A stretch of DNA of 64,000 nt, taken from Aestuariirhabdus sp049985285. Its GTDB lineage: Bacteria; Pseudomonadota; Gammaproteobacteria; Pseudomonadales; Aestuariirhabdaceae. Shown here piece by piece: positions 9,156 through 17,775 of the stretch. The notes under the pieces were generated by a model, which saw only the letters and a list, made by a program, of their open reading frames with translations, had not been told where the DNA came from and searched no databases. The stretch spans positions 310,001-374,000 of the forward strand of contig NZ_JBNIEU010000002.1 of the NCBI RefSeq assembly GCF_049985285.1, read 5' to 3'. Positions within the stretch are counted from its first letter, which is position 1, and every line of letters starts with the position of its first letter. Position numbers and translations under genes: made by a program.

Positions 9156-9536
9156 TTAACCCAGGGGCTTGTTGCGTTCCGGCGGAGGGCGTCGATCACG
9201 AATGTTATCGATCAGGGACTGGTTTTGGGTGCGTCGTACAGGGCGTAGTCCGTGATGCAGTGCCGATTTGCTGAGCATATAAGCGGTGACCGGGGCGGTG
9301 ATCAACAGAAACAGTGTAATAACAGGTTCTTTAAAGGTGAGGGTGTCATGGTAGACGGCGAAGTCGATCATCGAGGCCAATACTAAACAGCCAATCCCCA
9401 TCGTAGTGGCCTTGGTGGGCGCATGCAGTCGGGTATAGAAGTCGGGTAGGCGCGCCAGTCCGATCGACCCGACCAGCAGCATGGTTCCGCCGAGCAGCAG
9501 TATCGCGGTGAGCAGTATCTCTATTGCAAAGTCCAT
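9156..9536 (-). CDS. mnhG: Na+/H+ antiporter subunit G
   Basis: The small membrane subunit of a multisubunit (Mrp/Mnh/Pha) cation/proton antiporter. It has 126 residues and three predicted helices (about 5-27, 41-62, 68-88). The family segment RLPDFYTRLHAPTKATTMG is visible after the first helix, followed by a polar basic tail of about 35 residues. It is last in the leftward six-gene operon, nine bases after mnhF, and convergent with ptsP. Confidence 0.93.
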   Translation of the reverse strand: MDFAIEILLTAILLLGGTMLLVGSIGLARLPDFYTRLHAPTKATTMGIGCLVLASMIDFAVYHDTLTFKEPVITLFLLITAPVTAYMLSKSALHHGLRPVRRTQNQSLIDNIRDRRPPPERNKPLG

Positions 9537-9545
9537 ACGGGTTCC

Positions 9546-9815
9546 CTATTCGATGATGTCGCCGCGCAGCAGGTATTTAGCCACCGCTACGGTGCTAATG
9601 AATCCCAGTAACGCGATCAACAGAGCGCCCTCGTAATAGAGGGGTGAGCCCATGTGCATGCCGAGCAGCAGGATCAGTGCGATAGCGTTGATATACATGG
9701 TATCCAGCGCCAGGATGCGATCTTGCAGCGAAGGGCCCTTTAACAGGCGCCACAGGTTGAGGAGCAGGGCCAGCCCGATGACGGAGCCACAGAGTAATAT
9801 GGCACTCTCTAGCAT
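9546..9815 (-). CDS. mnhF: Na+/H+ antiporter subunit F
   Basis: An 89-residue, three-helix membrane subunit of the Mnh antiporter. The conserved stretch GPSLQDRILALDTMYINAIAL is characteristic of MnhF/PhaF. Its start overlaps the end of mnhE by seven bases, a sign of translational coupling within the operon. Confidence 0.93.
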   Translation of the reverse strand: MLESAILLCGSVIGLALLLNLWRLLKGPSLQDRILALDTMYINAIALILLLGMHMGSPLYYEGALLIALLGFISTVAVAKYLLRGDIIE

Positions 9816-10312
9816 GGGAAGATCTCCTTCAGAGGAGCTTCGTAACGCTGCTTGATCGTGCGAATCAGTTGATCCTCATCGTGCAGGTTTAAAACGTGCA
9901 CGTAGAGCCAGCGATGATCCTCGGACAGGTCGGCGCTGACGGTACCGGGGGTGAGGGATATGGTGTTGGCCAGAATGGCGATGGCCACCTCGGCCTCCAG
10001 TTCCAGCGGGACGGCGATAAACGCGGGGCGGAGCCGGTCGATGGGGCCCAGTACCTGACGTGCGACCTGAAAGTTGGAGAGGATAATATCCCACACCAAT
10101 TGCAGTACATAATAGATGGCGAGTCCGGGTTTACGCATTGGTGGCTGGGGGTATTGCAGTGGTGCGGTAAGAAGCGGAATTACGATGCCCAGTAACGAGC
10201 CCAGTACGATATGGCCAGGATCGATGCTGTTATTCAGTAATAACCACACGATGAGCAGCAGTATGCTGGTCCCGGGGTGGGGGAACAAACGGAAAGAGTC
10301 GTTGTTGCTCAT
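9809..10312 (-). CDS. mnhE: Na+/H+ antiporter subunit E
   Basis: A 167-residue subunit of the Mnh antiporter with N-terminal membrane helices (about 14-52) and a cytoplasmic domain. TISLTPGTVSADLSEDHRWLYVH is the family signature, covering the segment before the C-terminal domain. It overlaps mnhD by four bases (ATGA) and mnhF by seven, so it is fixed in the operon. Confidence 0.93.
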   Translation of the reverse strand: MSNNDSFRLFPHPGTSILLLIVWLLLNNSIDPGHIVLGSLLGIVIPLLTAPLQYPQPPMRKPGLAIYYVLQLVWDIILSNFQVARQVLGPIDRLRPAFIAVPLELEAEVAIAILANTISLTPGTVSADLSEDHRWLYVHVLNLHDEDQLIRTIKQRYEAPLKEIFPC

Positions 10313-11820
10313 GGCTGATTCACCCTGTTCATCATCTCTTTTACCGAGGGGTAGGATTGCTGCAACTGGTCAGCGGCTGAGTTGGTAAATTCGGTAACGG
10401 GGCCGCCAAATACCACCAATAGTAATGCTGCGACGAGTAACCAGACCACCGCAACCAGCTGCGTGAGGGGGGCTGGTTGGGCGTCGGTATGGGCTCCGGA
10501 TACTTTCCAAAACAGGGTGGTACCGCCACGGGAGATAGCCACCAGAGCCCCCAGGCCGCTGATCAGCAGGAGGGACCACACCCACAACATACCGCTACTG
10601 CCATTAGACGCCTGCAGAATCAATACCTTGCCGACAAAGCCAGAAGTGGGAGGCAGGCCCGCCACCGACATGGCGGCGATAAAAAACAGGGCGCCGAGAA
10701 TCCCCGCTTGAAAAATGGGGCGAGAGGGGACGAAGCGATCCTCCGCTTTGCCGCGCTGTTTGCTGATCAGGTCGGCAACCAAAAACAGAGCCCCGGTTAC
10801 CAGTGTGGTATGCAGCATGTAATACAGGCCCGCGCCGAGGCCGGCTCCGCCACCGATCACCAGGGTCAGCAGCAGGGTGCCTACCGAAACCAGTACCAGG
10901 TTGGCGGTCATCGTGCGCAGAGTCGGGCTGGCCAAGACGCCGATGGTGCCGATGATCAGTGTGAGAATAGCCAGTGGCCAGATCCAGGGGTTGGCAACGT
11001 TGGCAAGGAGGCCCGCGCCGTCGCCAAATATGACGCCGTGCACACGATAAATACTGTAGATACCTACCTTGGTCATAATTGCGAAAAGGGCCGCAACCGG
11101 CGCGCTGGCGCTGGCGTAGGTGCGGGGCAGCCAGAAGTGGAGTGGCAGCATCGCGGACTTGAGCCCAAACACCAGCAGCAGTAGCAGTGCGCCGGCTTGC
11201 GCCAGCACCGCCTCCTGGGCGTTGAGCTTGAAGACCGCGCTGGCCATGTCCGCCATATTGAGGGTTCCAAGGGTGCCATACAGGATGCCGAGCGCGAACA
11301 GGAAGAACGCTGACCCCACCAGATTCAGGGTTACGTAGTGCACACTGGAGAGTGTTTTCTGTTTGCCGCCGCCGTGAATAAGCAGCGCATAGGAGGCGAT
11401 CAGCAAAACTTCAAAGAACACAAACAGGTTGAAGATATCGCCGGTAAGAAAGGCACCGTTGATACCGGTGAGCTGGAACAGGAACAGGGGGTGGAAGTAC
11501 ATCCCTGTATTGTCCTCACCGGAGCTGGCGTAAAGCAGGGCCCCGAACGCTAAAACGCCGGTAAGCATCACCATCATCGCCGCCAACCGGTCGGCCACCA
11601 GTACGATACCAAAGGGGGGGCTCCAGCCGCCGAGGGCATAAATTTGGGTCTGGTCGCTACTGGTTACGAGCAGCAGAGCGCTGATCGCCAGCAGGATGAG
11701 CAGTGCCAGCAGTGAGCTGACGCGCTGGCGATGAATGTTGTTCTGCAGCGGTGGCAGCAGTTGCAAGATAGCCACCAGCAGTGGGATCAGTATCGGCAGA
11801 ATCGCCAGGTGCTGCATCAT
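10309..11820 (-). CDS. mnhD: Na+/H+ antiporter subunit D (NuoN-like)
   Basis: A 503-residue polytopic membrane protein homologous to the proton-pumping subunits of complex I, and one of the two large ion-path subunits of the Mnh antiporter. The helix-five glutamate important in Mrp antiporters is visible in LFVFFEVLLIASYALL, and the lysine-containing helix is at LFGLKSAMLPLHFWLP. About 14 helices are predicted by eye. It overlaps mnhC (ATGA) and mnhE (ATGA). Confidence 0.94.
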   Translation of the reverse strand: MMQHLAILPILIPLLVAILQLLPPLQNNIHRQRVSSLLALLILLAISALLLVTSSDQTQIYALGGWSPPFGIVLVADRLAAMMVMLTGVLAFGALLYASSGEDNTGMYFHPLFLFQLTGINGAFLTGDIFNLFVFFEVLLIASYALLIHGGGKQKTLSSVHYVTLNLVGSAFFLFALGILYGTLGTLNMADMASAVFKLNAQEAVLAQAGALLLLLVFGLKSAMLPLHFWLPRTYASASAPVAALFAIMTKVGIYSIYRVHGVIFGDGAGLLANVANPWIWPLAILTLIIGTIGVLASPTLRTMTANLVLVSVGTLLLTLVIGGGAGLGAGLYYMLHTTLVTGALFLVADLISKQRGKAEDRFVPSRPIFQAGILGALFFIAAMSVAGLPPTSGFVGKVLILQASNGSSGMLWVWSLLLISGLGALVAISRGGTTLFWKVSGAHTDAQPAPLTQLVAVVWLLVAALLLVVFGGPVTEFTNSAADQLQQSYPSVKEMMNRVNQP

Positions 11821-12179
11821 GGGCGATCCTTCCGGTGTTCGTTGCGGCCGCTGTCTATGGGGGGGCGCCCGTCAACGTGGTCATTGCCCAGGTCAGCCCG
11901 GGCACGCATGGCGAGGATGACGACAAACGCGGTCATGGCAAAGCCGATAACGATAGCGGTTAACACCAGTGCCTGTGGCAGGGGGTCGGCGTAGTGGTTG
12001 GATACCCCCAAAATGGCGGCGCCGTTTAGTACCAAACGGCCGCTGGAAAAAAGGAACAGGTTGACCGCATAGGAGAGCAGGGTGATGCCCATAACAACCG
12101 GAAATGTTCTCCCGCGCAGGGTCAGGAATATACCGCAGGTGGTGAGGACACCAACGCAGAGGGCGTAGAGCGCTTCCAT
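11817..12179 (-). CDS. mnhC: Na+/H+ antiporter subunit C (NuoK-like)
   Basis: A 120-residue three-helix subunit resembling NuoK of complex I. YADPLPQALVLTAIVIGFA is the family signature. A hydrophilic tail of about 25 residues ends the protein. The start codon follows directly after the mnhA stop (TAGATG) and its stop overlaps the mnhD start. Confidence 0.93.
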   Translation of the reverse strand: MEALYALCVGVLTTCGIFLTLRGRTFPVVMGITLLSYAVNLFLFSSGRLVLNGAAILGVSNHYADPLPQALVLTAIVIGFAMTAFVVILAMRARADLGNDHVDGRPPIDSGRNEHRKDRP

Positions 12180-14993
12180 CTATTCGTGCTCCGTTTGGGT
12201 CGGGCGCTCACCGGTGGTGAGCTTGCCCAGGTTGGCAAGTATCAGCAGCACCGCACCGATAACAGTGAGATAAACGCCCAGGTCAAACAACATGGCGCTG
12301 GCGAGTTCGAATTTGCCGACGATCGGCAGGGTGACGTAATCAAACCAGCTGGACAGGAAGGGGCGTCCGAACAGCCAGCTGCCCCCACCGGTGGTAAATG
12401 AGATCAGTAGTCCACTACCGATGAGCCACTGGTAATCGAGTTTCAGACGCAGTTTCATCCAGTCGACACCATGGGCAACGTACTGCTGGATCAGGGCGAT
12501 CGCGGTAATCAGTCCCGCGATAAAACCGCCGCCGGGAAGGTTGTGCCCGCGCAGGAAGATAAAGACCGACACTAACAGCGCCAGGGGTAATAAGCCCTGG
12601 GAGATGACACCCAGAATCATCGGGTGCTTATCGGTTGCCCAGGCGCGTCCGTCCATATCGCCGGAGGGCATGAAGATGCGCATCTGGGCGATCAGCTTGT
12701 AGATGCCGAGGGCGGCGATGCCGAGTACGGTGATCTCGCCAAAGGTATCAAAGCCCCGGAAGTCCACCAGAATCACGTTGACGACGTTGGTACCACCGCC
12801 GCCGGTTTTACTGTTGGCAATAAAAAAGTCGGAGATACTGTCCAGTGGGCGCGTCATGATCGCGTAATTGATGGTACCGATTACGCCGCCAATCATCGCC
12901 GAAATACCAAGGTCGCGCACGATTCGAGAGGGGCTGGACTCCTTGGGAGTGCGCTGGGGCAGAAAGAACAGCGCAAGTAATAGCAGGATGATGGTGGCAA
13001 CCTCGACCAGCAGCTGGGTGAGTGCCAGGTCGGGCGCAGAAAATACCGCGAAGCTGATGGAAACGATCAGGCCGACGACGGAGAGCATCAGCAGGGCGAT
13101 CAGGCGCTTGCGGTGCCAGATTACGGTCGCCAGTGCACACAGGCACAGCAGTATCGCGGCGGCGTTCATGACGTTGTTCAGGGGGATTTGAGGGCGCAAA
13201 CCAGCGGTGGCGTTCAGCTCCATCATCGGTGCCCCGATCAGGGCCAGCGCCAATAGCATCAGGCAGAGCATGTAGCGTTGCAGGGATCCATTCTCCAGCC
13301 ATTCCATAAAGATCGCACAGCGAGAAAATACCCACTGTACGGCGTCGTCAAACACCACCTTGGCATCGGTTTCGGGAAACTGTGCCTGGAAGCGGAATAG
13401 ATTGCGGCGGTTATGGTAGATCAGCATGCCGCCGCCCATCGCTACAAGGCTCATCATCAGGGGCAGGTTAAAACCATGCCAGATCGAGAGGCTGTAGATC
13501 GGCAGCGCTCCCCCCAGTACCGCGTTGGATGCGGAAGCCAGGAGGTCGCCGACGATAAATTCGGGGAACATGCCTACCAGCAGGCAGAGCCCCACCAGAA
13601 TCTCTACCGGTACTTTCATGTAGCGGGGCGGCTCGTGGGGGGTGCGGGGCAGATCGATCGGCTCGCCGTTAAAGAAGACGTCGTGGATAAAGCGAATTGA
13701 GTAAGCAACCGAGAAGGTGGCGCCCACGGTGGCGAGGACCGGGATCATCCACGAGAGTGAACCTAACGCCCCCTGATCGAGGGTTTCACCAAAGAACATC
13801 TCCTTGGAGAGGAAACCGTTAAAGAGAGGGACGCCTGCCATGGAGGCGGCTGCAACCATCGCCAGAGTGGCGGTGTAGGGCATATATTTCCACAGCCCGT
13901 TGAGTTTGCGCATGTCCCGGGAGCCGGACTCGTGGTCGATGATACCGGCAGCCATAAACAGCGACGCCTTGAAGATTGCGTGGTTGATGATGTGGAACAC
14001 CGCCGCCACGGCGCCGAGCCGACTATCGAGTCCGAGTAGCAGGGTGATGAGACCCAGGTGGCTGATCGTCGAGTAGGCCAGCAACCCCTTGAGGTCATGT
14101 TTGAACAGGGCGATGTAGGCACCGAGTAGCAGTGTTGCCAACCCGGTCAGGCTCACGATCAGGAACCACTGTTCGGTACCCGCCAAGACCGGGAAAAAAC
14201 GCGCTAGCAGGAACAGACCGGCTTTGACCATGGTCGCCGAGTGCAGGTAGGCGCTGACCGGGGTGGGGGCCGCCATGGCGTGGGGTAGCCAGAAGTGAAA
14301 CGGAAACTGGGCCGATTTGGTAAAGGCACCGAGTAGCACCAGAATCAGAACTGTCGAGTAATGGCTGCTATTGCGAATCAGGTCGCCACTGGCGAGTACG
14401 GTTTGCAGGTCGTAACTGCCTACGATGCCGCCCATCATCAGCAAGCCGGCGAGCAGTGCCAGGCCACCGGCGCCGGTAACGCTGAGGGCCATTCGTGCGC
14501 CCTTGCGGGCATCGCTATTGTGAGACCAGAAACTGATGAGCAAAAAGGAGCTGATACTGGTTAGTTCCCAGTAGATCCATAGCTGGATCAGGTTGTTGGA
14601 TAGCACGATGCCCAGCATCGCGGTCATAAACAGGATCAAGTAGGAGTAAAAACGCCCCATGGAATCTTTATCGGACAGGTAGTAGCGAGCGTATAAAATG
14701 ATCAGCAGGCCGATACCCAGAATGAGTAAGGCAAAAAGCAGAGCCAGGCCGTCCAGGTGGAAAGAGATCTCCAGCCCAATGGCTGGAATCCAGCTAATGG
14801 TTTTCTGTATCGAGTTGCCGGCGAACACCTGTGGCAAGTAGCTGAGCACAATCGCCAACGCCAGGGCCGGTGCCAGTGAGGTAAAGAGTGCGCAGACACT
14901 TCGACCCCAGCGAGCGCTGAGCAGGGGCATCAGGGTACCGAACATCGGCAGTAACGGTATCCAGATAAGGCTCATAGCGTGGAGGTGTTCCAT
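12180..14993 (-). CDS. mnhA: Na+/H+ antiporter fused subunits A and B
   Basis: The largest subunit of the antiporter, with 937 residues. The first 500 or so form a NuoL-like domain with the key glutamate in LIQLWIYWELTSISSF and the histidine/lysine helices near FHFWLPHAM. A middle region covers the MnhA C-terminal domain. The last 150 residues (ILGVISQGLLPLALLVSVF, then FLRGHNLPGGGFIAGL) are an MnhB domain. Fusion of A and B with no separate mnhB gene is the six-gene (group 2, Pha-type) arrangement. It is first in the operon. No strong ribosome binding site was seen, so the exact start (Met1 or Met7) is open. Confidence 0.93.
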   Translation of the reverse strand: MEHLHAMSLIWIPLLPMFGTLMPLLSARWGRSVCALFTSLAPALALAIVLSYLPQVFAGNSIQKTISWIPAIGLEISFHLDGLALLFALLILGIGLLIILYARYYLSDKDSMGRFYSYLILFMTAMLGIVLSNNLIQLWIYWELTSISSFLLISFWSHNSDARKGARMALSVTGAGGLALLAGLLMMGGIVGSYDLQTVLASGDLIRNSSHYSTVLILVLLGAFTKSAQFPFHFWLPHAMAAPTPVSAYLHSATMVKAGLFLLARFFPVLAGTEQWFLIVSLTGLATLLLGAYIALFKHDLKGLLAYSTISHLGLITLLLGLDSRLGAVAAVFHIINHAIFKASLFMAAGIIDHESGSRDMRKLNGLWKYMPYTATLAMVAAASMAGVPLFNGFLSKEMFFGETLDQGALGSLSWMIPVLATVGATFSVAYSIRFIHDVFFNGEPIDLPRTPHEPPRYMKVPVEILVGLCLLVGMFPEFIVGDLLASASNAVLGGALPIYSLSIWHGFNLPLMMSLVAMGGGMLIYHNRRNLFRFQAQFPETDAKVVFDDAVQWVFSRCAIFMEWLENGSLQRYMLCLMLLALALIGAPMMELNATAGLRPQIPLNNVMNAAAILLCLCALATVIWHRKRLIALLMLSVVGLIVSISFAVFSAPDLALTQLLVEVATIILLLLALFFLPQRTPKESSPSRIVRDLGISAMIGGVIGTINYAIMTRPLDSISDFFIANSKTGGGGTNVVNVILVDFRGFDTFGEITVLGIAALGIYKLIAQMRIFMPSGDMDGRAWATDKHPMILGVISQGLLPLALLVSVFIFLRGHNLPGGGFIAGLITAIALIQQYVAHGVDWMKLRLKLDYQWLIGSGLLISFTTGGGSWLFGRPFLSSWFDYVTLPIVGKFELASAMLFDLGVYLTVIGAVLLILANLGKLTTGERPTQTEHE

Positions 14994-15328
14994 TGTTCAA
15001 AAGGTTAAGCTGCACCGAGGTTGGTTGATTCATGATCAAAGCGCCAGTGCGGCCCGAATAGGATGTTAAGAATATCCAGATTGAAAAGAGTAGTCCATAA
15101 GGCGTCGGCTGGTTCTGGGGTCAATAGCCTTTGGCGTACGGGCTAAAGGCTCAGTCGGCCGGTGGAAATGCGAGCAAGCGTCGCCCTGCGCCCAGCATGG
15201 ATCGTCAAGCAGCAGGATACAGCAGGGGGCACAGGGAGCAGTAGAGATAGTTGTCTCTCTGGGCATCGACACAGCTATCTCTATGACATCGACACAGCAT
15301 CCGGCACAAAAGTGAAGAGCGATCTCCC
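14994..15328 (-). other. Intergenic region between mnhA and the OYE-family gene
   Basis: 335 bases with no convincing gene. It should hold the promoter of the mnh operon, but no clear -35/-10 pair was recognised. A leftward 105-codon frame here has cysteine-rich, non-conserved-looking content and overlaps the neighbouring gene. The region does carry a hairpin and a direct repeat, listed separately. Confidence 0.6.
15242..15298. repeat. Inverted repeat with overlapping direct repeat upstream of the antiporter operon
   Basis: TAGAGATAG (15242-15250) pairs with CTATCTCTA (15275-15283). Within and beyond it the 12-mer CATCGACACAGC occurs twice (15264-15275 and 15287-15298), 23 bases apart. There is no T-run, so it is not a standard terminator. 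The function is unknown; a regulator site or structured leader for the mnh operon are possibilities. Confidence 0.5.
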
Positions 15329-16561
15329 TTAGGTTTGCTGGCGCCACCTCTTGTAACGACGGGTAAGGCGTGAGCTGCGCCACTGGTCCATCATCAGGGT
15401 ATAAACAGGAGAAAGTCTCGCCTGTACGGGCTTTCCTGCACCGAGACGATGAATCTGCCTGCGCACAAGCGCCATCACGGCCAAGGCGCTGAGAGTTTTG
15501 TCTTTCCAGTTTACTTGCGGGCGCGAGGCGGCGTATTCGCCCTGTTGCCAGCGTAGGGGAAGGTCAGGTGTCATCGCCAGTGCGGTGCCCAGTCCAACCA
15601 GATCGACGCCCTCGGTGAGCACCTGTTCGGCGGTTTGGCGATGGAGGATGCCACCGGTCGTCATCACTGGCATTTGGGCGGCCGTGGCGATCCCGCGGGC
15701 AAACTCCAGAAAATAGGCCTCCCGTGCCAGAGTGCGCTGGTCAGCCGTGCGGCCCTGCATAGCGGGACTTTCGTAGCTGCCCCCGGAGAGTTCGACTACA
15801 TCCACCGCCTCCCTGTTCAGTAACTCGACGACGGCCCGTGCATCGGCTTCATCGAAGCCGCCGCGCTGAAAATCAGCCGAATTGATCTTTACGGCAACTG
15901 CAAACCCCGGAGCGACCCGCTGACGGATACCCCGCACGACCTCAAGTAGCAGGCGGGCGCGGTTTTCGAGTGAGCCTCCCCAGCGGTCATTGCGGTGGTT
16001 GGTGAGGGGGGAGAGAAACTGTGAGATCAGATAGCCATGGGCCGCGTGGACCTGAACACCATCAAAGCCTGCAGCTTCTGCCTGGCACGCGGTGTCGGCA
16101 AACCGCTGGATGGTTTCCTCTATCTGGGCTTCGCTCATCGGGACCGGTTGGCCGAAAAGAGTGGAGTGTTTGCCCAGATCAAGGGGGATATCGGAAGGTG
16201 ACCATACGTTGCCCTCCATTGCCGCGTAAACCTGCCTGCCGGGATGGTTGATCTGCATCCACAGCTGTCCACCGCCGGATTTGCCGGCTGTAGCCCAGGT
16301 CTGAAAGGGTTTCAGGTCGGTGTCCCGCTCCAGCACGATACCGCCGGGGCCCGTCATGGCGCGATGATCGACCATGACGTTACCCGTAATCATCAATCCG
16401 ATCTTGCCTTCGGCCCAGCGACGATAAAGCCCGAAGATCGCTTTACCCGGTCGCTGGCCCAGTTCGCCTAACCCCTCCTCCATGGCCGCCTTGGTCAGGC
16501 GCGAGGGCAAGGTGGCGCCGCAGGGAAGTGGTAGCGGAGTAAAGAGTGGGGACGATTGCAT
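15329..16561 (-). CDS. Old-yellow-enzyme-family NADH:flavin oxidoreductase
   Basis: An FMN-dependent ene-reductase type protein with 410 residues and a TIM barrel. Clear family segments are HAAHGYLISQFLSPLTNHR (substrate and FMN-binding His/Tyr region), RNDRWGGSLENRARLL and GGILHRQTAEQVL. ATG 16561 is preferred over ATG 16576: GAAGG lies eight bases before 16561, whereas 16576 would start about 13 bases from the predicted transcript start with no binding site. A polar basic tail follows the barrel. It is divergent from a MerR-type regulator and carries a MerR-type promoter, so it is probably induced by that regulator's ligand, perhaps an electrophile. The substrate is unknown. Confidence 0.88.
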   Translation of the reverse strand: MQSSPLFTPLPLPCGATLPSRLTKAAMEEGLGELGQRPGKAIFGLYRRWAEGKIGLMITGNVMVDHRAMTGPGGIVLERDTDLKPFQTWATAGKSGGGQLWMQINHPGRQVYAAMEGNVWSPSDIPLDLGKHSTLFGQPVPMSEAQIEETIQRFADTACQAEAAGFDGVQVHAAHGYLISQFLSPLTNHRNDRWGGSLENRARLLLEVVRGIRQRVAPGFAVAVKINSADFQRGGFDEADARAVVELLNREAVDVVELSGGSYESPAMQGRTADQRTLAREAYFLEFARGIATAAQMPVMTTGGILHRQTAEQVLTEGVDLVGLGTALAMTPDLPLRWQQGEYAASRPQVNWKDKTLSALAVMALVRRQIHRLGAGKPVQARLSPVYTLMMDQWRSSRLTRRYKRWRQQT

Positions 16562-16595
16562 AACGGGAGCCTTCATATATAGAGATGGTCAGGCT

Positions 16596-16626
16596 ACTAT
16601 AAGGTTAAAGCAGGGTTTAAGGTCAA
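16596..16626 (-). promoter_or_regulatory. MerR-type promoter with 19-bp spacer for the OYE gene
   Basis: On the minus strand TTGACC (16626-16621) and TATAGT (16601-16596) are separated by exactly 19 bases, the over-long spacer that MerR-family activators untwist to allow transcription. The spacer is partly symmetric, with AACC and TTAA elements around its centre. It lies between the OYE gene and the divergent regulator. Confidence 0.85.
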
Positions 16627-16635
16627 GAGGCTGTT

Positions 16636-17097
16636 GTGCAGATAGGGGAGTTGGCTAAACGCACCGGGGTGCGAGCTTCGGCTATTCGGTTCTACGAGCG
16701 GCGGGGGCTGCTGCCGGCGGCTGATCGCAGTGGGAATGGCTATCGTCACTATCCGCCCAGTGCAGTGATGCGCTTGCAGATGATTCAGTATGCACAAAAT
16801 CTTGGGCTGCCGCTGGATCAGATCGCTACGATGGTGGGGCAGGATACCAAACCGCAGGAACAGAAAGCTGCCCTCAGGGCGCGGCTGCAGCAGCGGGAGG
16901 AGGAGATCACGGCGATGCAACAACTGCTCGCCAACCAGCAGCACCATGTGCAACTGCTGCTCGGCACGTTGGATCGATACTGGTCAAAAGGGAGCTGTGT
17001 ACCCTTGGCTGAATTGGAACGTTTGGCCAGCGCTACGGCGGATAGGTCTCCCCCTGTCGCCCCGCCGTCTAGCGAGTGCTCAAAGGAGGAGAGGTAG
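16636..17097 (+). CDS. MerR-family transcriptional regulator
   Basis: A 153-residue regulator with the N-terminal winged helix of MerR (MQIGELAKRTGVRASAIRFY, then ERRGLLPA and NGYRHY) and a long dimerisation helix at about 80-118. The effector end holds few cysteines: GSCVPL near 120 and a second near the C-terminus in SSEC. It therefore lacks the full metal-binding loop of CadR/ZntR types. The start is GTG with AAGAGG five bases before it. It is divergent from the OYE gene, whose promoter it most likely controls. The ligand is unknown. Confidence 0.88.
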   Translation: MQIGELAKRTGVRASAIRFYERRGLLPAADRSGNGYRHYPPSAVMRLQMIQYAQNLGLPLDQIATMVGQDTKPQEQKAALRARLQQREEEITAMQQLLANQQHHVQLLLGTLDRYWSKGSCVPLAELERLASATADRSPPVAPPSSECSKEER

Positions 17098-17120
17098 CGC
17101 GAGCCGGGTAAGGAGTAAGA

Positions 17121-17138
17121 GGGCCGCTAGTGCGGCCC
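17121..17138 (+). terminator. Hairpin between the convergent merR-type and cytochrome genes
   Basis: GGGCCGC and GCGGCCC pair around a four-base loop, 24 bases after the regulator stop and 14 bases beyond the cytochrome stop on the other strand. The T-rich tail is weak on both sides, so it may act as a bidirectional but imperfect terminator. Confidence 0.55.
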
Positions 17139-17151
17139 TTCAGTTGCGGTA

Positions 17152-17721
17152 TTATTTTTCAACAATACGGTTGTGGGTTAGTCCTTGGTGGCAATCGATG
17201 CAGGTTTCGCCGCGACTGGCCATCTGCTGATGATTCAGTCGAGCGCGTTGCGGCTGTTGCTCCAGGACAAAGTTGTCACCCTGATGGCAATTCCGACAGG
17301 TACTGGAATCGTTTGCTTTCATTACCTCCCAGACGCCCTCGGCCATTGCGGGTCGCAGTGACTCGAAGTTCTCCTTGGTCACAGTGCCGGCCATCATGTG
17401 GTAAATATCAGCGATAGCGACGATTTTTACCTTCATCTTTTCCAGGAAGGGATGGGGAACATGACAGTCCGCGCAGGTGGCCGGAATATCGATGCCGTCT
17501 CCATAATGGCTCGATGCCTGGTACTCCTGAACAATGGTATCCATCGTCAGGTGACAGCTGAAACAGAAGGCGTTCTGGTTCGAGAGCACCATAACTCCCT
17601 GGAACGAACCGGCCCCCAGAAACAACAGCACTACACCGATGGGGATTCCGAGCAGTAGTGGCTTTTTGAGCCATTGCCACAAACGTTGCCACCGGGTTTT
17701 ATTATTCTCAACATGGTTCAC
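17152..17721 (-). CDS. NapC/NirT-type membrane tetraheme cytochrome c
   Basis: A quinol-oxidising membrane-anchored cytochrome that feeds electrons to a periplasmic reductase. Of 189 residues, one N-terminal helix (about 21-45) anchors a periplasmic domain with four CxxCH motifs at residues 53, 83, 142 and 174. It lies 54 bases downstream of the octaheme cytochrome gene and is presumably co-transcribed. The pair resembles the HAO-family/NapC-family pairs of epsilonproteobacteria, where the small cytochrome serves as redox partner. Confidence 0.92.
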   Translation of the reverse strand: MNHVENNKTRWQRLWQWLKKPLLLGIPIGVVLLFLGAGSFQGVMVLSNQNAFCFSCHLTMDTIVQEYQASSHYGDGIDIPATCADCHVPHPFLEKMKVKIVAIADIYHMMAGTVTKENFESLRPAMAEGVWEVMKANDSSTCRNCHQGDNFVLEQQPQRARLNHQQMASRGETCIDCHQGLTHNRIVEK

Positions 17722-17775
17722 AATAACCTCCTCTGTTGAGGGAAGTGGAGGGAGCGTGCTCCCTCCTCCCGGTTG

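Noticed and set aside
15066..15383. Leftward 105-codon frame between mnhA and the OYE gene
   Set aside because: Cysteine-rich, low-quality translation with no recognisable motif, no ribosome binding site, and overlap with the end of the OYE gene.
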